Origin: Guadua angustifolia | Taxonomy: Eukaryota > Streptophyta > Magnoliopsida > Poales > Poaceae | Direction of reading: 5' to 3' | Length of the DNA stretch: 64,000 nucleotides | Assembly (NCBI GenBank): GCA_036346375.1 | Contig: CM070501.1 | Location: forward strand, 52,741,326 to 52,805,325 | In this document: piece after piece, positions 11,219-21,337 of the stretch | Layout: the number at the start of each line of letters is the position of its first letter | Position numbering within the stretch: the stretch's first letter is position 1 | The notes under the pieces: model-generated | Database searches by the model: none | What the model was told of the DNA's origin: nothing | What the model saw: the letters and a program-made list of their open reading frames with translations, nothing else | Position numbers and translations under genes: made by a program

Positions 11219-11240
11219 TGTCCCACCGGGCGTGCCAAAA
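11219..11240 (-). other. Primer binding site of first Gypsy element
   Basis: On the minus strand, four bases after the 5' LTR end, is TTGGCACGCCCGGTGGGAC. It contains TGG, the complement of a tRNA CCA end, followed by a GC-rich stretch. Position and composition fit a tRNA primer site. Which tRNA was not determined. Confidence 0.65.
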
Positions 11241-11243
11241 ATG

Positions 11244-11886
11244 TGTTGACACCAAAAACGTGAAGAGGGTTTCTGGCCTACAACACACTAGACGAACGCC
11301 GAGTTCAAGTGCGAGGCGTGCCAATCGATTTGACCCTACAATCGACAAGGGACAAAATTGTGAAACTCAATCAAGCCGATCCTAGAAGCGAATCGGCTAA
11401 GACAGAAATCAGCCAGAAAGCCGATTAGAAGGGTAACTAGAATAGTCGATTAAGACTAATCCGAAGGTAAAAGGCAGATTGATTCTGAAAAGGCGATGCG
11501 CAACAAAACAGAACGAATCAAACCTGAAGAAATCGATGATGACCAAACAATCGGCGATTCGCAACTTTATTTGATCAATATCGACTTACAAAGGAAATTA
11601 CAATGCTAAGAAACTAAAAGCTACAGAAAAATAAGAATTGCAAAGTGTATTGATTGTGGATCTCCCCCCTTCAAGCAGCCATGGCACGCCTCTTATACCT
11701 GTCCACCGATCCAAGAGTCTGTTTCACTACCAGAATATAGTCCGAGTGGCTATAGTTTCCTAATTGGACTCTTGTTTCCAAATACCTGTCGTACATTATC
11801 CAAACTTTTCAAAAGTGTTTCGTGGGCTATCCAAACTCATGCACTTTGCCAATTTTTCCTATAATTGCCAAATTCTGGTGTGAACA
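11244..11886 (-). repeat. 5' LTR of first Gypsy element
   Basis: Direct repeat of 366-1008, TG...CA bounded. It adjoins the primer site on its left and the right CATAT duplication (11887-11891) on its right. Confidence 0.93.
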
Positions 11887-11891
11887 CATAT

Positions 11892-13006
11892 ATATTTAAG
11901 TAATTCTGACAATATGATCTGCTCTTTTTCTTCTTTTCAAATTTTCTTTTATTTAAGGATTGAAATGAGCTTAATAATTCTTGTATTATTTTTTAGGATT
12001 TTACATGGTCTAAAATACCTTCTGAAAAAATTGTAGATTTTTATCTTGCATATTTAATTTATAAAAATTCTGATATTAAGAATTTCAAATTTTATTATTT
12101 TCTGTATTTGAATTATAAAAGTCTTTAAATGTAGTTTTTAATTTTTTATACTTTTATCAGAGGATAAAATTACACTCAGGAAGACATGGTAAAAATATTG
12201 GCTCAAGAAAAGGTTCGAAGATTTTTACAAAAATCTGATATTGAACTGATTGCTCTCAAATCTCATGATTTCTTGTCTCTTATCTGCATTAAATGTGTTT
12301 AGAGTTTATTTGATAGCAGGATAAGAATTCTTGAGGTTTTTAATATTTCCATATTATTTTTGTAGATTTTTGTTGATATTTTGTTTTTACCTTTTTACTT
12401 TTACCATTTTACCATTTCAATATATATGATTGTTTATTTTAAAAGGAAAAGCTCAATAAAACCAAATAGTTCTAGAAAAATTAGGAAATGAAATTTAAAT
12501 TAATATCACATTTCAAATTCATTTTTAGAGTTTGTTTGTTTTGAAGAAACAATTTTTAATATTGCAACTTATTCTTTTCTTAAGATTATAATTCAAGAAA
12601 AAAGAGGAAAAATATGATATTGTAGGTTAAATTTTTGATTTCAATTGAAATTTTTATTCGATTTTATTTTAAAATTTTTATTTTTCTTATTTTTGAATTT
12701 TTAGGATGTTACAGCCATGCCCTGTCGTCGAGCGTCACCAGCTCCAACCCAAGCCTCTTCTCACTAATAGTGCCACGCCAAGGCACCAAAACTTGTGCGC
12801 CACTTGCCCGCTTTGCCGTCCTACCTTGCCGCCTGCACCAGCAAGCGTGCCATCAATTCATCAAACTGTTGCCTCACCTCGCTGATCCCGTCGCCACCGT
12901 TGGCACCTCTGGCACGATGCGTCATTACGAGTTTCACAGAGAATTCTTGGATTCACGCTCCGCCGTTGTCCCATTCTCCGTGGCCAAGATACCACGCATA
13001 TGGGCC
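11892..13006. other. AT-rich intergenic stretch, no gene seen
   Basis: The stretch is strongly AT-rich to about 12710, then abruptly GC-rich. An open frame at 12635-13063 crosses this boundary. It shows no recognisable domain and looks like chance. Confidence 0.55.
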
Positions 13007-13280
13007 CAATCGGCAAACCTCCCCCTCCCCGGGTATAAAAGGGCCCTAGCTTCCTCGCGCTAACATGTTCTTCCTTGCCGCACCATTGAAGCCCCGAAGA
13101 GCACCATTGGCTGCAAGAACAGAAAGCGCAAGCAACTCAAATCTCCTTCTCGGGTGAATAGGCAGACTGCTCGTGACAAGCGACCATGCATGTTGCCAAG
13201 CAAAAAAGACTTCCTTATCTTATATTTTTAGTAGTCTTTACTAACCTATAATTTGAAAAGTAACAATAGAAGGGTGTACT
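13007..13280 (+). repeat. Duplicated TATA-bearing segment, unit A
   Basis: This closely matches 24537-24815 upstream of P450 B, including a GGTATAAAAGG TATA box at about 13031-13041, the GCCGCACC..GAAGCCCCGAA stretch and the end TAATTTGAAAAGTAAC. In unit B the matching sequence continues directly into the P450 upstream region. In unit A it is cut off here and resumes at about 17905, so about 4.6 kb was inserted. The original role of the segment is unknown; it may be a promoter and leader. Confidence 0.8.
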
Positions 13281-13460
13281 TAGAGGTGGGCACTCGGGCC
13301 GTGCATTTGTGGGCCGACTCGAGGCATGGCAGTGCGGCCTGACCCAAAGCATGGCCCCACATGAAGTGCGCCTCGCTGGGCTAGCCAGTTATTGTTCTTC
13401 AAGCCGTGTCAGACCGAAAAATCTGGCACAGTGGACGGCATGGCCCAGCACGATGGTGCC
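13281..13460 (+). mobile_element. hAT-like left end, partner end not found
   Basis: The unit A insertion begins TAGAGGTGGGCACTCGGGCC, which resembles hAT termini of plants, and is followed by GGCCCG/GCACG-rich subterminal sequence. No matching inverted end (CCCACCTCTA) or 8-bp duplication was found to the right. The element is probably truncated or overwritten. Confidence 0.4.
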
Positions 13461-15558
13461 ACGTAGTGCATAGCCACGACACGCTGGCGGTCGATCATCA
13501 CGCGTCCGCGGCACTGTGGCGAGTCACGGCGACCGCTTGACGCAAGACGCCAGCCGGCTGGCGAGGATGTGGGAGAGGGGGGTAGGGGTTTCCTAGGAGC
13601 AGCTGTGTTGCCGAGGCGCCAGGCCATCGCCGTGCTGCCGAGCCGCAGGGACGCGTTTGAGCCACTAGGGCATAGGAGCCGTAGCTATTGCCGTGCCACC
13701 GTAGCCTTTGTTGTGCACCCGCCGTGGCTGTGGCCCATGCCATAGCCTCCTCCGTGGCCGGCGCTAGTCCCTCGAGCCACCGAGGTGCCACGCCGGGCCG
13801 CCTTACGGCCGCTCGGACTCCCTTCTGCGCGACATCTCCCTCCTCCCGTTGGGCCACTCGCCTACTGCTCGTCGCTCCGCCTCCTTGCCAACCGCGCGCG
13901 CAGCTGCCTCACAGCTCCTTGCCGACTTCGTGTGTGGTTGCCTCGCCTCGCCTCGCCCATCGCCCGTGCGGCCACCTAGTCTCGCCTTGCCCATCACGCC
14001 GCACAGCCACCTCGTCGCCCAAGTCGCGCTGCTTGCCTCTCTAGGTCACCCGCCTTGCTCGCCCCCACGGCCAATCCCCTCCCCTCGCCTCCCTCGGCTC
14101 GATGGCCACTCACCTCCCGCACCGCCCGCGCCGAGGCCGCTTGCCTCCCTCACCTCACTTGCCGCTCGCCTTGCTTACCTCCATTGCCGTGGCGGAGGGA
14201 GGCAGCAGAGGGAGCCAGGGCCAGGCGGGTGGACCTAGAGACGGAGCTGAGGAGGTCTCGAGGGGAGGGGAGGGTCCAGAGCTCGGAGGGAGGCAAAGGA
14301 CTCGACACTCGAGTCGTGTCTCGAGTGAGTGCGGGACAGCAGGAGGGAGAGAGAGGGGCACGGCCATGTGGGTCGGCGGGAGAGAGAGAAAAGGGAGAGA
14401 GGGGCGCGGGTCTCGACGGGAGTGTGGGAACGAGAGAAAAGATAGAGGGGCGTGGGAGAGCATGGCAGTGGGTGAAGCGACAAGGCCAGGTGAAGGAATC
14501 AAGGCGCGCGCACGCTGGACCTAGTGCGCCACAAGATCAAAGAGGGGCGTTGGGCGTGAGAAAAGAGAGAAGGGCACAGGAGAGAGAGAGAGAAAAGAGA
14601 AAGAGGTGTCTGGCCATGTGGGAAAGAGAGAGAGGTGTAGAAAAAGAAAGATATGCATGGAAATGAAGAAAAGAGATAGCCCTGTGATTGAGCGATTTCA
14701 TCCCGCTTCCGTCTATGTGATTTTGAATGGACTCTCACACTCGAGAACGGGAAGAAAATCATGCGCCTGGTGTATTTGAAGTTTTGAACGCAAGAGAGAT
14801 AGCGATGTAATTGATTGATTATATCGCGCTCCCGTCTGCACAATTTTGAACGGGCACACTCACACTCGAGGGAATCACAGGAAAGAGAGGTTGTGATTGA
14901 AAGACATAAAGATGCTACTTTTCAATTTTCATCATGTGCAGGCGCACATGCCTAATTTCAATTTGCAACGAGTGTTTCGATCTTTACGCCATAAAATCAT
15001 CCCGAAGGCTATGATTTGTTCAATCCGAAGACATCTCTCTCGCGTGCTCTCTTCTTACCCATTTTTTGCTCAGCACATTTTGCACATCTCCCTCTAATTG
15101 CTTTCCTTTTTGCAAGAGTAAGAGTAGGAGAGCACACCCTCGCTCGCCAAGTCCCCCTCGTCAAGATCAAGAGATCGATCCATGCCAACTCACCCCCAGC
15201 ATGGGAGACTACGGCATGAATGACCGTCATTTGGACGTCACGTACTGCATTAAGGATGCCTCATACATTCCGGATGCACTGAGTGGATATGCCACTGCAT
15301 CGGTGTATCTGGGACGGGTGTCGGTATCCACATCGAACACGCAGCTCGATATATCGATGCAGCCAGCATGGGCATCCATATCGGGCAATCGACGGGCATG
15401 GTGTTGGCAATATATGGACAGAACCGTCGAAATTGTGAATGAACGTGAGGTAGTGTATGCTATTTGCGAATACAATCAAGCTAAACTATCTGTACAAGGC
15501 AGTAACTCTGTACATGCTCAAGATTTAATGAAATTTATTTCTTTTCCCCTAATATTTG
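13461..15558. other. GC-rich then purine-rich insert sequence, no supported gene
   Basis: 13460-14200 is very GC-rich, and 14200-14660 is a purine-rich GAGAGG region. Both give long open frames on both strands by composition alone. A diverged direct repeat occurs at 14674-14741 and 14796-14867, sharing the ATTTTGAA and CACTCACACTCGAG-like parts. A frame ending at 15587 (reading MGDYGMNDRHLDV from about 15201) has ordinary-looking composition but no domain I recognise. It could be a captured gene fragment. Confidence 0.5.
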
Positions 15559-17362
15559 TGTCGGTGTTTCGTATAACCGGCAAGTAAATTTGTAAGTTTA
15601 GGGGTCGTGCGTCCCTTCTCCTTGAATGGTTAGACTAATGGAGTCTCGGATGTATACTGGTTCGGGCCGAATGTCCCTACGTCCAGTTCGTGGTGGTAGA
15701 TCTCATTACTCAGAGTATGATGGATTACATGCGAGGGCTAAGGACAGGCCCTTAGCGCTCGTTCGAGTAGAGGAGGCCCGGGAGCTTTGAACGCTCGCTC
15801 GAGTCGAAAGGCCCGAATCGGGTCGGGAGAGCAAATGAGATAGAATGCGGAAAATAAGAGAGTTCCCCCCTTTCCCAGAGGACCCTGCCTCCCTTTATAT
15901 AGACGGAGGGGGCAGGTTACACGGGAATTTGGAGAAAAGAGGTAGGGGTATGCTACGCCCGGGAGTCCCGGTCTTCGGTCTTGGCGACTGACAGTTTCCT
16001 GTTCATCCCATGCTGGGTTGGTAGACACAGCTGATAGTGTTCCGTTGGAAAGGTGCGACTGTCCTCTGCTACTTTGTCGAGATCGACGCGTTACTGCACA
16101 GATTCTCGTGTTGCCTTGGGGCGAGCGTGTCCTTCCATCAGGCTCGACGAGGTGAAGGGACGGGCGCTCGACCTAGCGGCCCCTGCGCCATCTTGGGAAG
16201 GAGCCACCTGCCCAGCATGGACGTCGTGTCCATGGGACAGGTGACCAGCTTGGAGTCGATCGTCAAGTGGCGGAGATTTACCGAGGCTCTGTCCGGAGGC
16301 CTGGTCGGAGCCTGCGGGAACGCCCGACCAGTATCCTAGTCGGAGCCTGTGGGGACGCCCGATCGGTAGCCTGGTTGAGGCCGAGTGATCCTTCGTGTCC
16401 CCTTGGACCTAGAGATGGGCCCAAGATGGTTCATCTGGCGATCCAGCCGATATTTAGGGATAATCCCATCTGCGAGGGACGGAGGCTCTGGTAATATCCC
16501 TTCCAACACTCTGCATCGCCGTCAGTCTGGGCTCTGAGTCCAGATGACTGAAAGAAATACGATCTTGAAATAGATGTATACTTTGCTGTGGGGTACCCCT
16601 GGTATGAGTATTCGTCAATTTGTGTCCATTGCTAGTGTCGACGTCTGGGAAACAAGCCCTCGCCAAGCTTACTTGTTGAATGAGGGATCAACAGGCCCCT
16701 TTCCCATGCAGGGTTTGCGTCCAAAGAATACTCTTAGAATCTGATGCTCGGAAGATGATGAACAAAGGATTTATACTGATTCGAGCCTCTCACAATAGAG
16801 ATAACAATCCTACGTCCAGTGATCTCGCTATTGCCTGTGAAACTCTTACAATATGGCTTGAATATGATAATGTGACAGTATGCTAGTGTGCTCTTTGTTT
16901 GCTTGTTGTCATACCCCTTTACCGATCTACCGGAGGGGTCTTTATAGATGATCGAAGTAACTGCGGTCGAATAATGCGTCATTACTGCATTAACCGTGGC
17001 TGTAACCGCATCCTTGATTTTCGTCACATCCCGTCGTGGGCATAATGGTCCTAGATCGTGGCATGATGGTCTTAAACCGTGGCGCAATTATCGCCATGTC
17101 GTCATTATGGTCCGAGCATGATTTTTTTGTCATGCTTGGGAGTTACCCTCAGTTCTGACCGATCGTTGCGCACTCCGGAGTAAGCACGTTCGGGGATTTA
17201 TGACACATGCTTGGGGACGAACTTGGGCGTGATCGGGGCGGACCCGTCAGCTGGACTATCCGAGGATCCTCTTTGGGGACACCATCCAAGGGCATACATA
17301 GTCGACCTAAACCGACTGCCAGGGTATAATAGTCCTTATATAGAATTATTCAATCCCCGACA
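15559..17362 (+). mobile_element. Gypsy-type LTR-derived sequence, composite
   Basis: It starts TGTCGGTGTTTCG, carries LTR-like text with a TTTATATAGACG TATA box at about 15893, and ends ATCCCCGACA at 17362. The middle changes character near 16650-16700. There a second LTR-like stretch starts that also contains a TACGTCCAGT motif, as at about 15680, and a TTTATAGATGATCG box at about 16941. No target duplication was found. It may be two LTR pieces joined or nested. No coding domains were seen. Confidence 0.45.
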
Positions 17363-17904
17363 GCTAGCAATACTGATATTCACATAGGATGTTTCTTTCG
17401 CATGCTTTTTTTGGTCCTTGCTTTGTGTGTACATTTCTTTTCGTTATTTATTTACTTTGCTAATTTATCTAGAGATACACAATGGAACGAATGCATGTTT
17501 GCTAATAATGAATTAATTAATTGGCATAATGCATGGCCCCACTTTATTTTTAATGATCCAAGCAAATGCGCGTTGCTCGATTATAGATTTACATATTTTT
17601 TTGATCAAGGTGGCTATACATTCGTTGCATACCCTAGCATCGCGTACGCACGCTACTGCAAGCAATTTCGGGTTATTTCCTCTCGTCGCAATAGTGTAAA
17701 TAGGCCGAACCTAATTAGCCAACATGGCATGAAGCAGACATGAAGCGCAAGTAGGCCGTAGGCTCTGACTCATTGAAAAGCGAATCGAAATTTACCGCCC
17801 GCCGACGGCGAAGACAACTACCGTCGCAGCTCGACACGATTTAGATCCAAAATACGATGGACCCGTGCGAGACTGATCCAGCTCGACACGACGCCCTATA
17901 CTAG
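17363..17904. other. No recognised gene
   Basis: A 113-codon open frame at 17402-17743 starts with a hydrophobic stretch resembling a signal peptide (MLFLVLALCVHFFSLFIYF). It has no domain I recognise and no homologue in the paralogous unit B. The rest, up to the resumption of duplicated sequence at about 17905, holds no feature. Confidence 0.45.
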
Positions 17905-18284
17905 CTACTAGCTAGAGAGTGCATTGATGTTACAACCTAACTACGACTGACAGAGAAGTGTTCGCATGTATGTACAGCAGCTACAACTAGCCAATTACAA
18001 GTATCGACAATTCCGGAACCTACATGTCCACACATGTCGCCGTCTTGCCCACCCACTCGTCCAGCCGTCCTGCTGATCGATCGTCGTCAACAATAACTAC
18101 TTGTGGTGCAAGATTTTTTCCCAGGTTGAATTCTAAAGCAGGACAAGACACAGCCTATGCTGAATTCAATCTGAGCTGATGTTACCAAACCAGCCGAGGT
18201 TATCCTAAATCCTATGTGGTCTGAATTGATCTTTCGCAACTAGCCACCGAGGGCTGATCGGGCTGTTGCCTGCTCCTTGCAAAC
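17905..18284 (+). repeat. Duplicated upstream region of P450 A
   Basis: Matches 24823-25221 upstream of P450 B nearly base for base up to the ATG, with small indels (for example an extra 60 bp or so in unit B near 24860). It presumably holds the proximal promoter and leader. No TATA box at a usual distance is obvious. Confidence 0.8.
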
Positions 18285-21200
18285 ATGGCCGTTTCACTTG
18301 TTGCGCTCCTCTTCGCAGCCATCGTGGTAGCTCTCTTCTCACTCATCTTCCTCTTCTCCAGCAAGAAGCGGCTCACACGAAGCAGTAATGGCCGGCAGCT
18401 ACCTCCTTCGCCGCACGGAGGCCTGCCACTCCTCGGCCACCTCCATCTACTTGGGAGTTTGCACCACCGGACGCTGCGGTCGCTCGCCACGTCATATGGT
18501 CCGGTCATGCTCCTTCGCCTCGGCAGCGTCCCCACCGTCGTGGCCTCCTCGGCGGCGGCCGCGGAGGAGGTCATGAAGACCCGCGACCTGGCCTTCGCGA
18601 GCCGGCCCAGGCTGCGCCTAGCCGAGCGCCTATCCTACGGCCGCGACATTTCCTTCACCCCCTACGGCGACCACTGGCGCCAGGCGCGCCGCATTTGCGT
18701 GCTCCACCTGCTCAGCCTGCGCCGAATCCTCTCCTTCAGCCCTGTCCGGGAAAAAGAAGTTGCCACCCTGCTCGACCGCGTTCGCCGCGCCGGGGGTTCG
18801 CCTCCGGGCGTTGTGAACCTGAGCGACCTGCTTGTCTCCTACACCAGCACCATCATCTCACGGGCCGCGTTCGGCGACGGGGACTACGGGCTCGATGGCG
18901 AAAACGGGGGAGGGACGCTGAGGAAGGTGCTCGCCGACTTGTCAGAGCTGATCGGGACGGTCTCGGTGGGGGACTTCGTGCCGTGGCTGGCGTGGGTGGA
19001 CACGTTGACGGGGCTTGACGCCAAGGCAACGCGCACATTCGAGGCGCTGGACGGGTTGTTCGAGCGGATTATCGCGGACCACCGCCAGCAGCGCCGCAGC
19101 GTCCTGCGGGTGGGCGACGGCGAGGACGATCACTGCGGCTTCGTGGACGTACTTTTGGACGTGAACGAGACGGAGGAAGAGGGCGGAGGATCAGTCTTGT
19201 CCGACATGGCCACCGTCAAAGCCCTTATCTGGGTAGGTATCTTTCATATATACTCCCCCGGTCACGTAGTATTCAAGCTCTTTTTATTATTATTCACTAA
19301 GTTTAATATAGCTTGTTAATTTTTTTCAATCCAATGATCAAGTTAGCTAATACTCCCTCCGTTCCAAAATGTAGGGCATATTAGAATTCAGAAAAATCAA
19401 ATTACATAAATTTTGACCAAGAATTAGTCAAATTATGCGCATGTTTAATTTACAAAAGATGTATCAATTGATTCATATTTCACTTATCTTTTAATTATTG
19501 TTGGTTTCATAACAATTCATAATATATTATAACAGAAATTAATGGTCAAAGTTTACTTCAAAAGACTTTTTTGAATTCTAATACGCCCTATATTTTGGAA
19601 CGGAGAGAGTATTTATTTATACTTTCTCTAATAGTATAGTAGTAGAAATACCTTTAACAAAATCTAATTTTTACTACTCGTTGTACACTAGAATATAATA
19701 CACTATAAATTTCTCACTACATACCTCACTTCTCCTGTCCGTGATTGATTAGGTTAGGTTGTACTGATCCACCTACCCAATTAAGGTCTTATTTGTTTTA
19801 GCTTTTGATTCTAGATTCTGACTCTAAAAGCAGAATAAAAAACAAACATCTTGATTCTAGTGAAGTTCTTCGCCGGCCAGCGCCTGTGGTTTTTTTCCGC
19901 AAGGGTTTTTCACGTTAAATCCGTGTCTCTTGTTCGTTGTATTTGATCTTCTTCATATGTTTTGCGCGTCGTTATTCTAACATCCTGCTTCTACTAGATG
20001 ATTTGAGTCGAACTTAAGAGGTAACAAATGAGAATGACCAAAATAAAGTCACCACTCTAAGTTCCTGAAGTGCGAGTTTTTGAATTCAACAATCTGGCCT
20101 CTCAAGTTTGGAGACAGGTAGAAACCAAGCCTCCATATATATAAGTCCACCCTCAAGGTCAAAGCAGGATGACCAAGTTCAGTCCATAGTAGTAGTCACA
20201 CAAATGGATTGCTCCCACCATTTTGGAACATAAAACCTTATTCTGGTAACATAGAGTATCCGAAACAAAAGTTCGACCATCAGCATATTTTACGGTATAT
20301 TATTTTTGTTGGACTAAACCTATCTATAGTTACACCCAGTGGTGGAACTGAAAAATTTTGATAGCCTGAGCAAGCCTAACTATGACCAAAAGCTTATCTG
20401 AAAGTCACGGCTTCCATAATACCTGACAGCAACCGGACTACGATAGAGTTCCACTGCTCATCACTAGTGAGCTGGACAGTCGTCCGCCCTACCGGGAGGT
20501 GGCTACATCTCTGATTACACCAATTGTTCTTCGGAGTAAATAATTTTTGAATTCGTGATGTGTTGGGGCTATATTGAGCCAGAGGGAGTAGTACGTTTTC
20601 ACATAAAGAAATAAGTAAATAAGAAACTAAATTCTTTACGCTTTAAACGAAACTTACCCTTTTTTTTACATGGATGTGTGCGAAAAGGATATGTTCACTG
20701 CTGGCACCGACACCACCTACGCGACTTTGGAATGGGCCATGGCGGAGCTCATCAACCACCCGCGCGAGATGCGCAAGCTCCAGAAAGAGGTCCGCGAGGC
20801 CGTCGGCGCCGCCGGACGCGTCACCAATGGCCACCTCGACAGAATGCGCTACCTCAAGGCCGTGATCAAGGAGACACTCCGGCTGCACATGCCGGTACCT
20901 CTCCTTCTGCCCCGCGAGACGCTCGAGGACACCGAACTGCTCGGCTACCACGTCCCGGCGCGGACCCGCGTACTGATCATCGGCTGGGCCATTGGCCGGG
21001 ACCCAGCGGCGTGGGAGCGCGCCGAAGAGTTCGTGCCGGAGCGGTTCGAAGACGGCCCGTCGGACTACATGCTTGGGCGGGACTTCAGTTTCATTCCGTT
21101 CGGCGGCGGCAGGAGGGGGTGCCCCGGGGTTGGGTTCGCCGTGCCGACCATGGAGCTGGCGCTAGCGAGCCTGCTGTACCACTTCGACTGGGAGCTGCCG

Positions 21201-21296
21201 GCCGGGATGCCGCCGCTGGACATGAGCGAGCAGTACGGACTGGTGATGCGCCTCAAGGCGACGCTGCTCCTGGTTGCTAAGCCTTGGTCTCCTTGA
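18285..21296 (+). CDS. Cytochrome P450 A (CYP71 clan, A-type), two exons
   Basis: This is a predicted ER-anchored monooxygenase using NADPH-P450 reductase; the substrate is unknown. Exon 1 is 18285-19232 (316 codons) and exon 2 is 20688-21296 (202 codons plus stop), giving 518 aa, normal for the family. A phase-0 intron just before the I-helix is the hallmark of A-type plant P450s. Features in order are a membrane anchor at residues 1-26, basic KKR, the proline hinge LPPSP, a C-helix WRQARR, I-helix AGTDTT (321-326), K-helix ETLR (378-381), PERF (433-436), and the heme loop FGGGRRGCPG with Cys461. Odd points: the exon junction reads LIW where copies B and C have LIL, and residues 412-416 read LIIGW where B and C have LINAW at a conserved site. 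The start matches B. The frame is intact, but these changes could mean relaxed constraint. The subfamily is not assigned. Confidence 0.88.
19353..19609. mobile_element. Stowaway-like MITE
   Basis: Terminal inverted repeats start CTCCCTCCGTTCCAAAAT and end ATTTTGGAACGGAGAGAG, flanked by TA on both sides (19351-19352 and 19610-19611). The repeat extends inward about 40 bp with mismatches. TA duplication and CTCCCTCCGT ends are typical of Stowaway/Mariner elements of grasses. The unit B intron lacks it at the homologous site. Confidence 0.9.
19785..19865. mobile_element. Tourist-like MITE fragment
   Basis: About 80 bp matches the inside of the MITE at 21953-22188 (GCTTTTGATT, AAAAGCAGAATAAAAA, ACAAACA). 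It lacks a clear second end and duplication, so it is called truncated. Confidence 0.5.
20337..20513. mobile_element. hAT-like small insertion specific to unit A
   Basis: The insertion starts CAGTGGTGGAACTG, similar to hAT ends. It is bounded by GTTACACC (20329-20336) and ATTACACC (20514-20521), an 8-bp duplication with one mismatch. The homologous place in the P450 B intron (about 30397-30412) runs from TAGTTACACC straight into AATTG, so it is an empty site. The right end does not mirror the left, so the element may be internally rearranged. Confidence 0.6.
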
Positions 21297-21337
21297 GCCG
21301 CGTCGGTGCTGTCATTTGAGTAAAATAAAGTGCGGAA

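Larger units (their letters stand above)
366..11886 (-). mobile_element. Complete Ty3/Gypsy LTR retrotransposon (Tat lineage)
   Basis: Two 643-bp direct repeats bound the element, each beginning TGTTGACACC and ending GGTGTGAACA on the plus strand. It is flanked by a perfect 5-bp target duplication CATAT at 361-365 and 11887-11891. On the minus strand the order is LTR, primer site, gag, protease, reverse transcriptase, RNase H, a second RNase H-like domain, integrase, polypurine tract, LTR. Protease-RT-RNaseH-integrase order is Ty3/Gypsy, and the extra RNase H between the RT-linked RNase H and integrase is typical of the Tat (Ogre/Retand) lineage. An unrelated plus-strand gene lies between integrase and the 3' LTR. 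The LTRs differ at roughly 25-30 positions by eye, with a concentrated patch near 820-860 versus 11700-11740, so the insertion is young but not recent. Gag and pol are broken by stops or frame changes, so this copy is probably not autonomous. Confidence 0.95.
19233..20687 (+). other. Intron of P450 A
   Basis: 1455 bp, donor GTAGGT and acceptor AAAAG before GATATG. It is homologous at both ends to the intron of copy B. It contains a Stowaway-like MITE, a Tourist-like fragment and a small hAT-like insertion, described separately. Confidence 0.8.

Noticed and set aside
366..11886. First element as a currently active retrotransposon
   Set aside because: Gag centre, RT-RNaseH junction and integrase all show frame breaks, and the LTRs have diverged.
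13409..14666. Several overlapping open frames on both strands
   Set aside because: GC- and purine-rich composition explains them; low-complexity translations.
15559..17362. Single intact solo LTR
   Set aside because: No 5-bp duplication at the ends and a change of sequence type inside; kept only as LTR-derived.
20670..20687. ATG upstream of exon 2 of P450 A as a separate gene start
   Set aside because: It lies in the intron just before the AG acceptor; the codons there do not match any P450, and exon 1 joins in phase.
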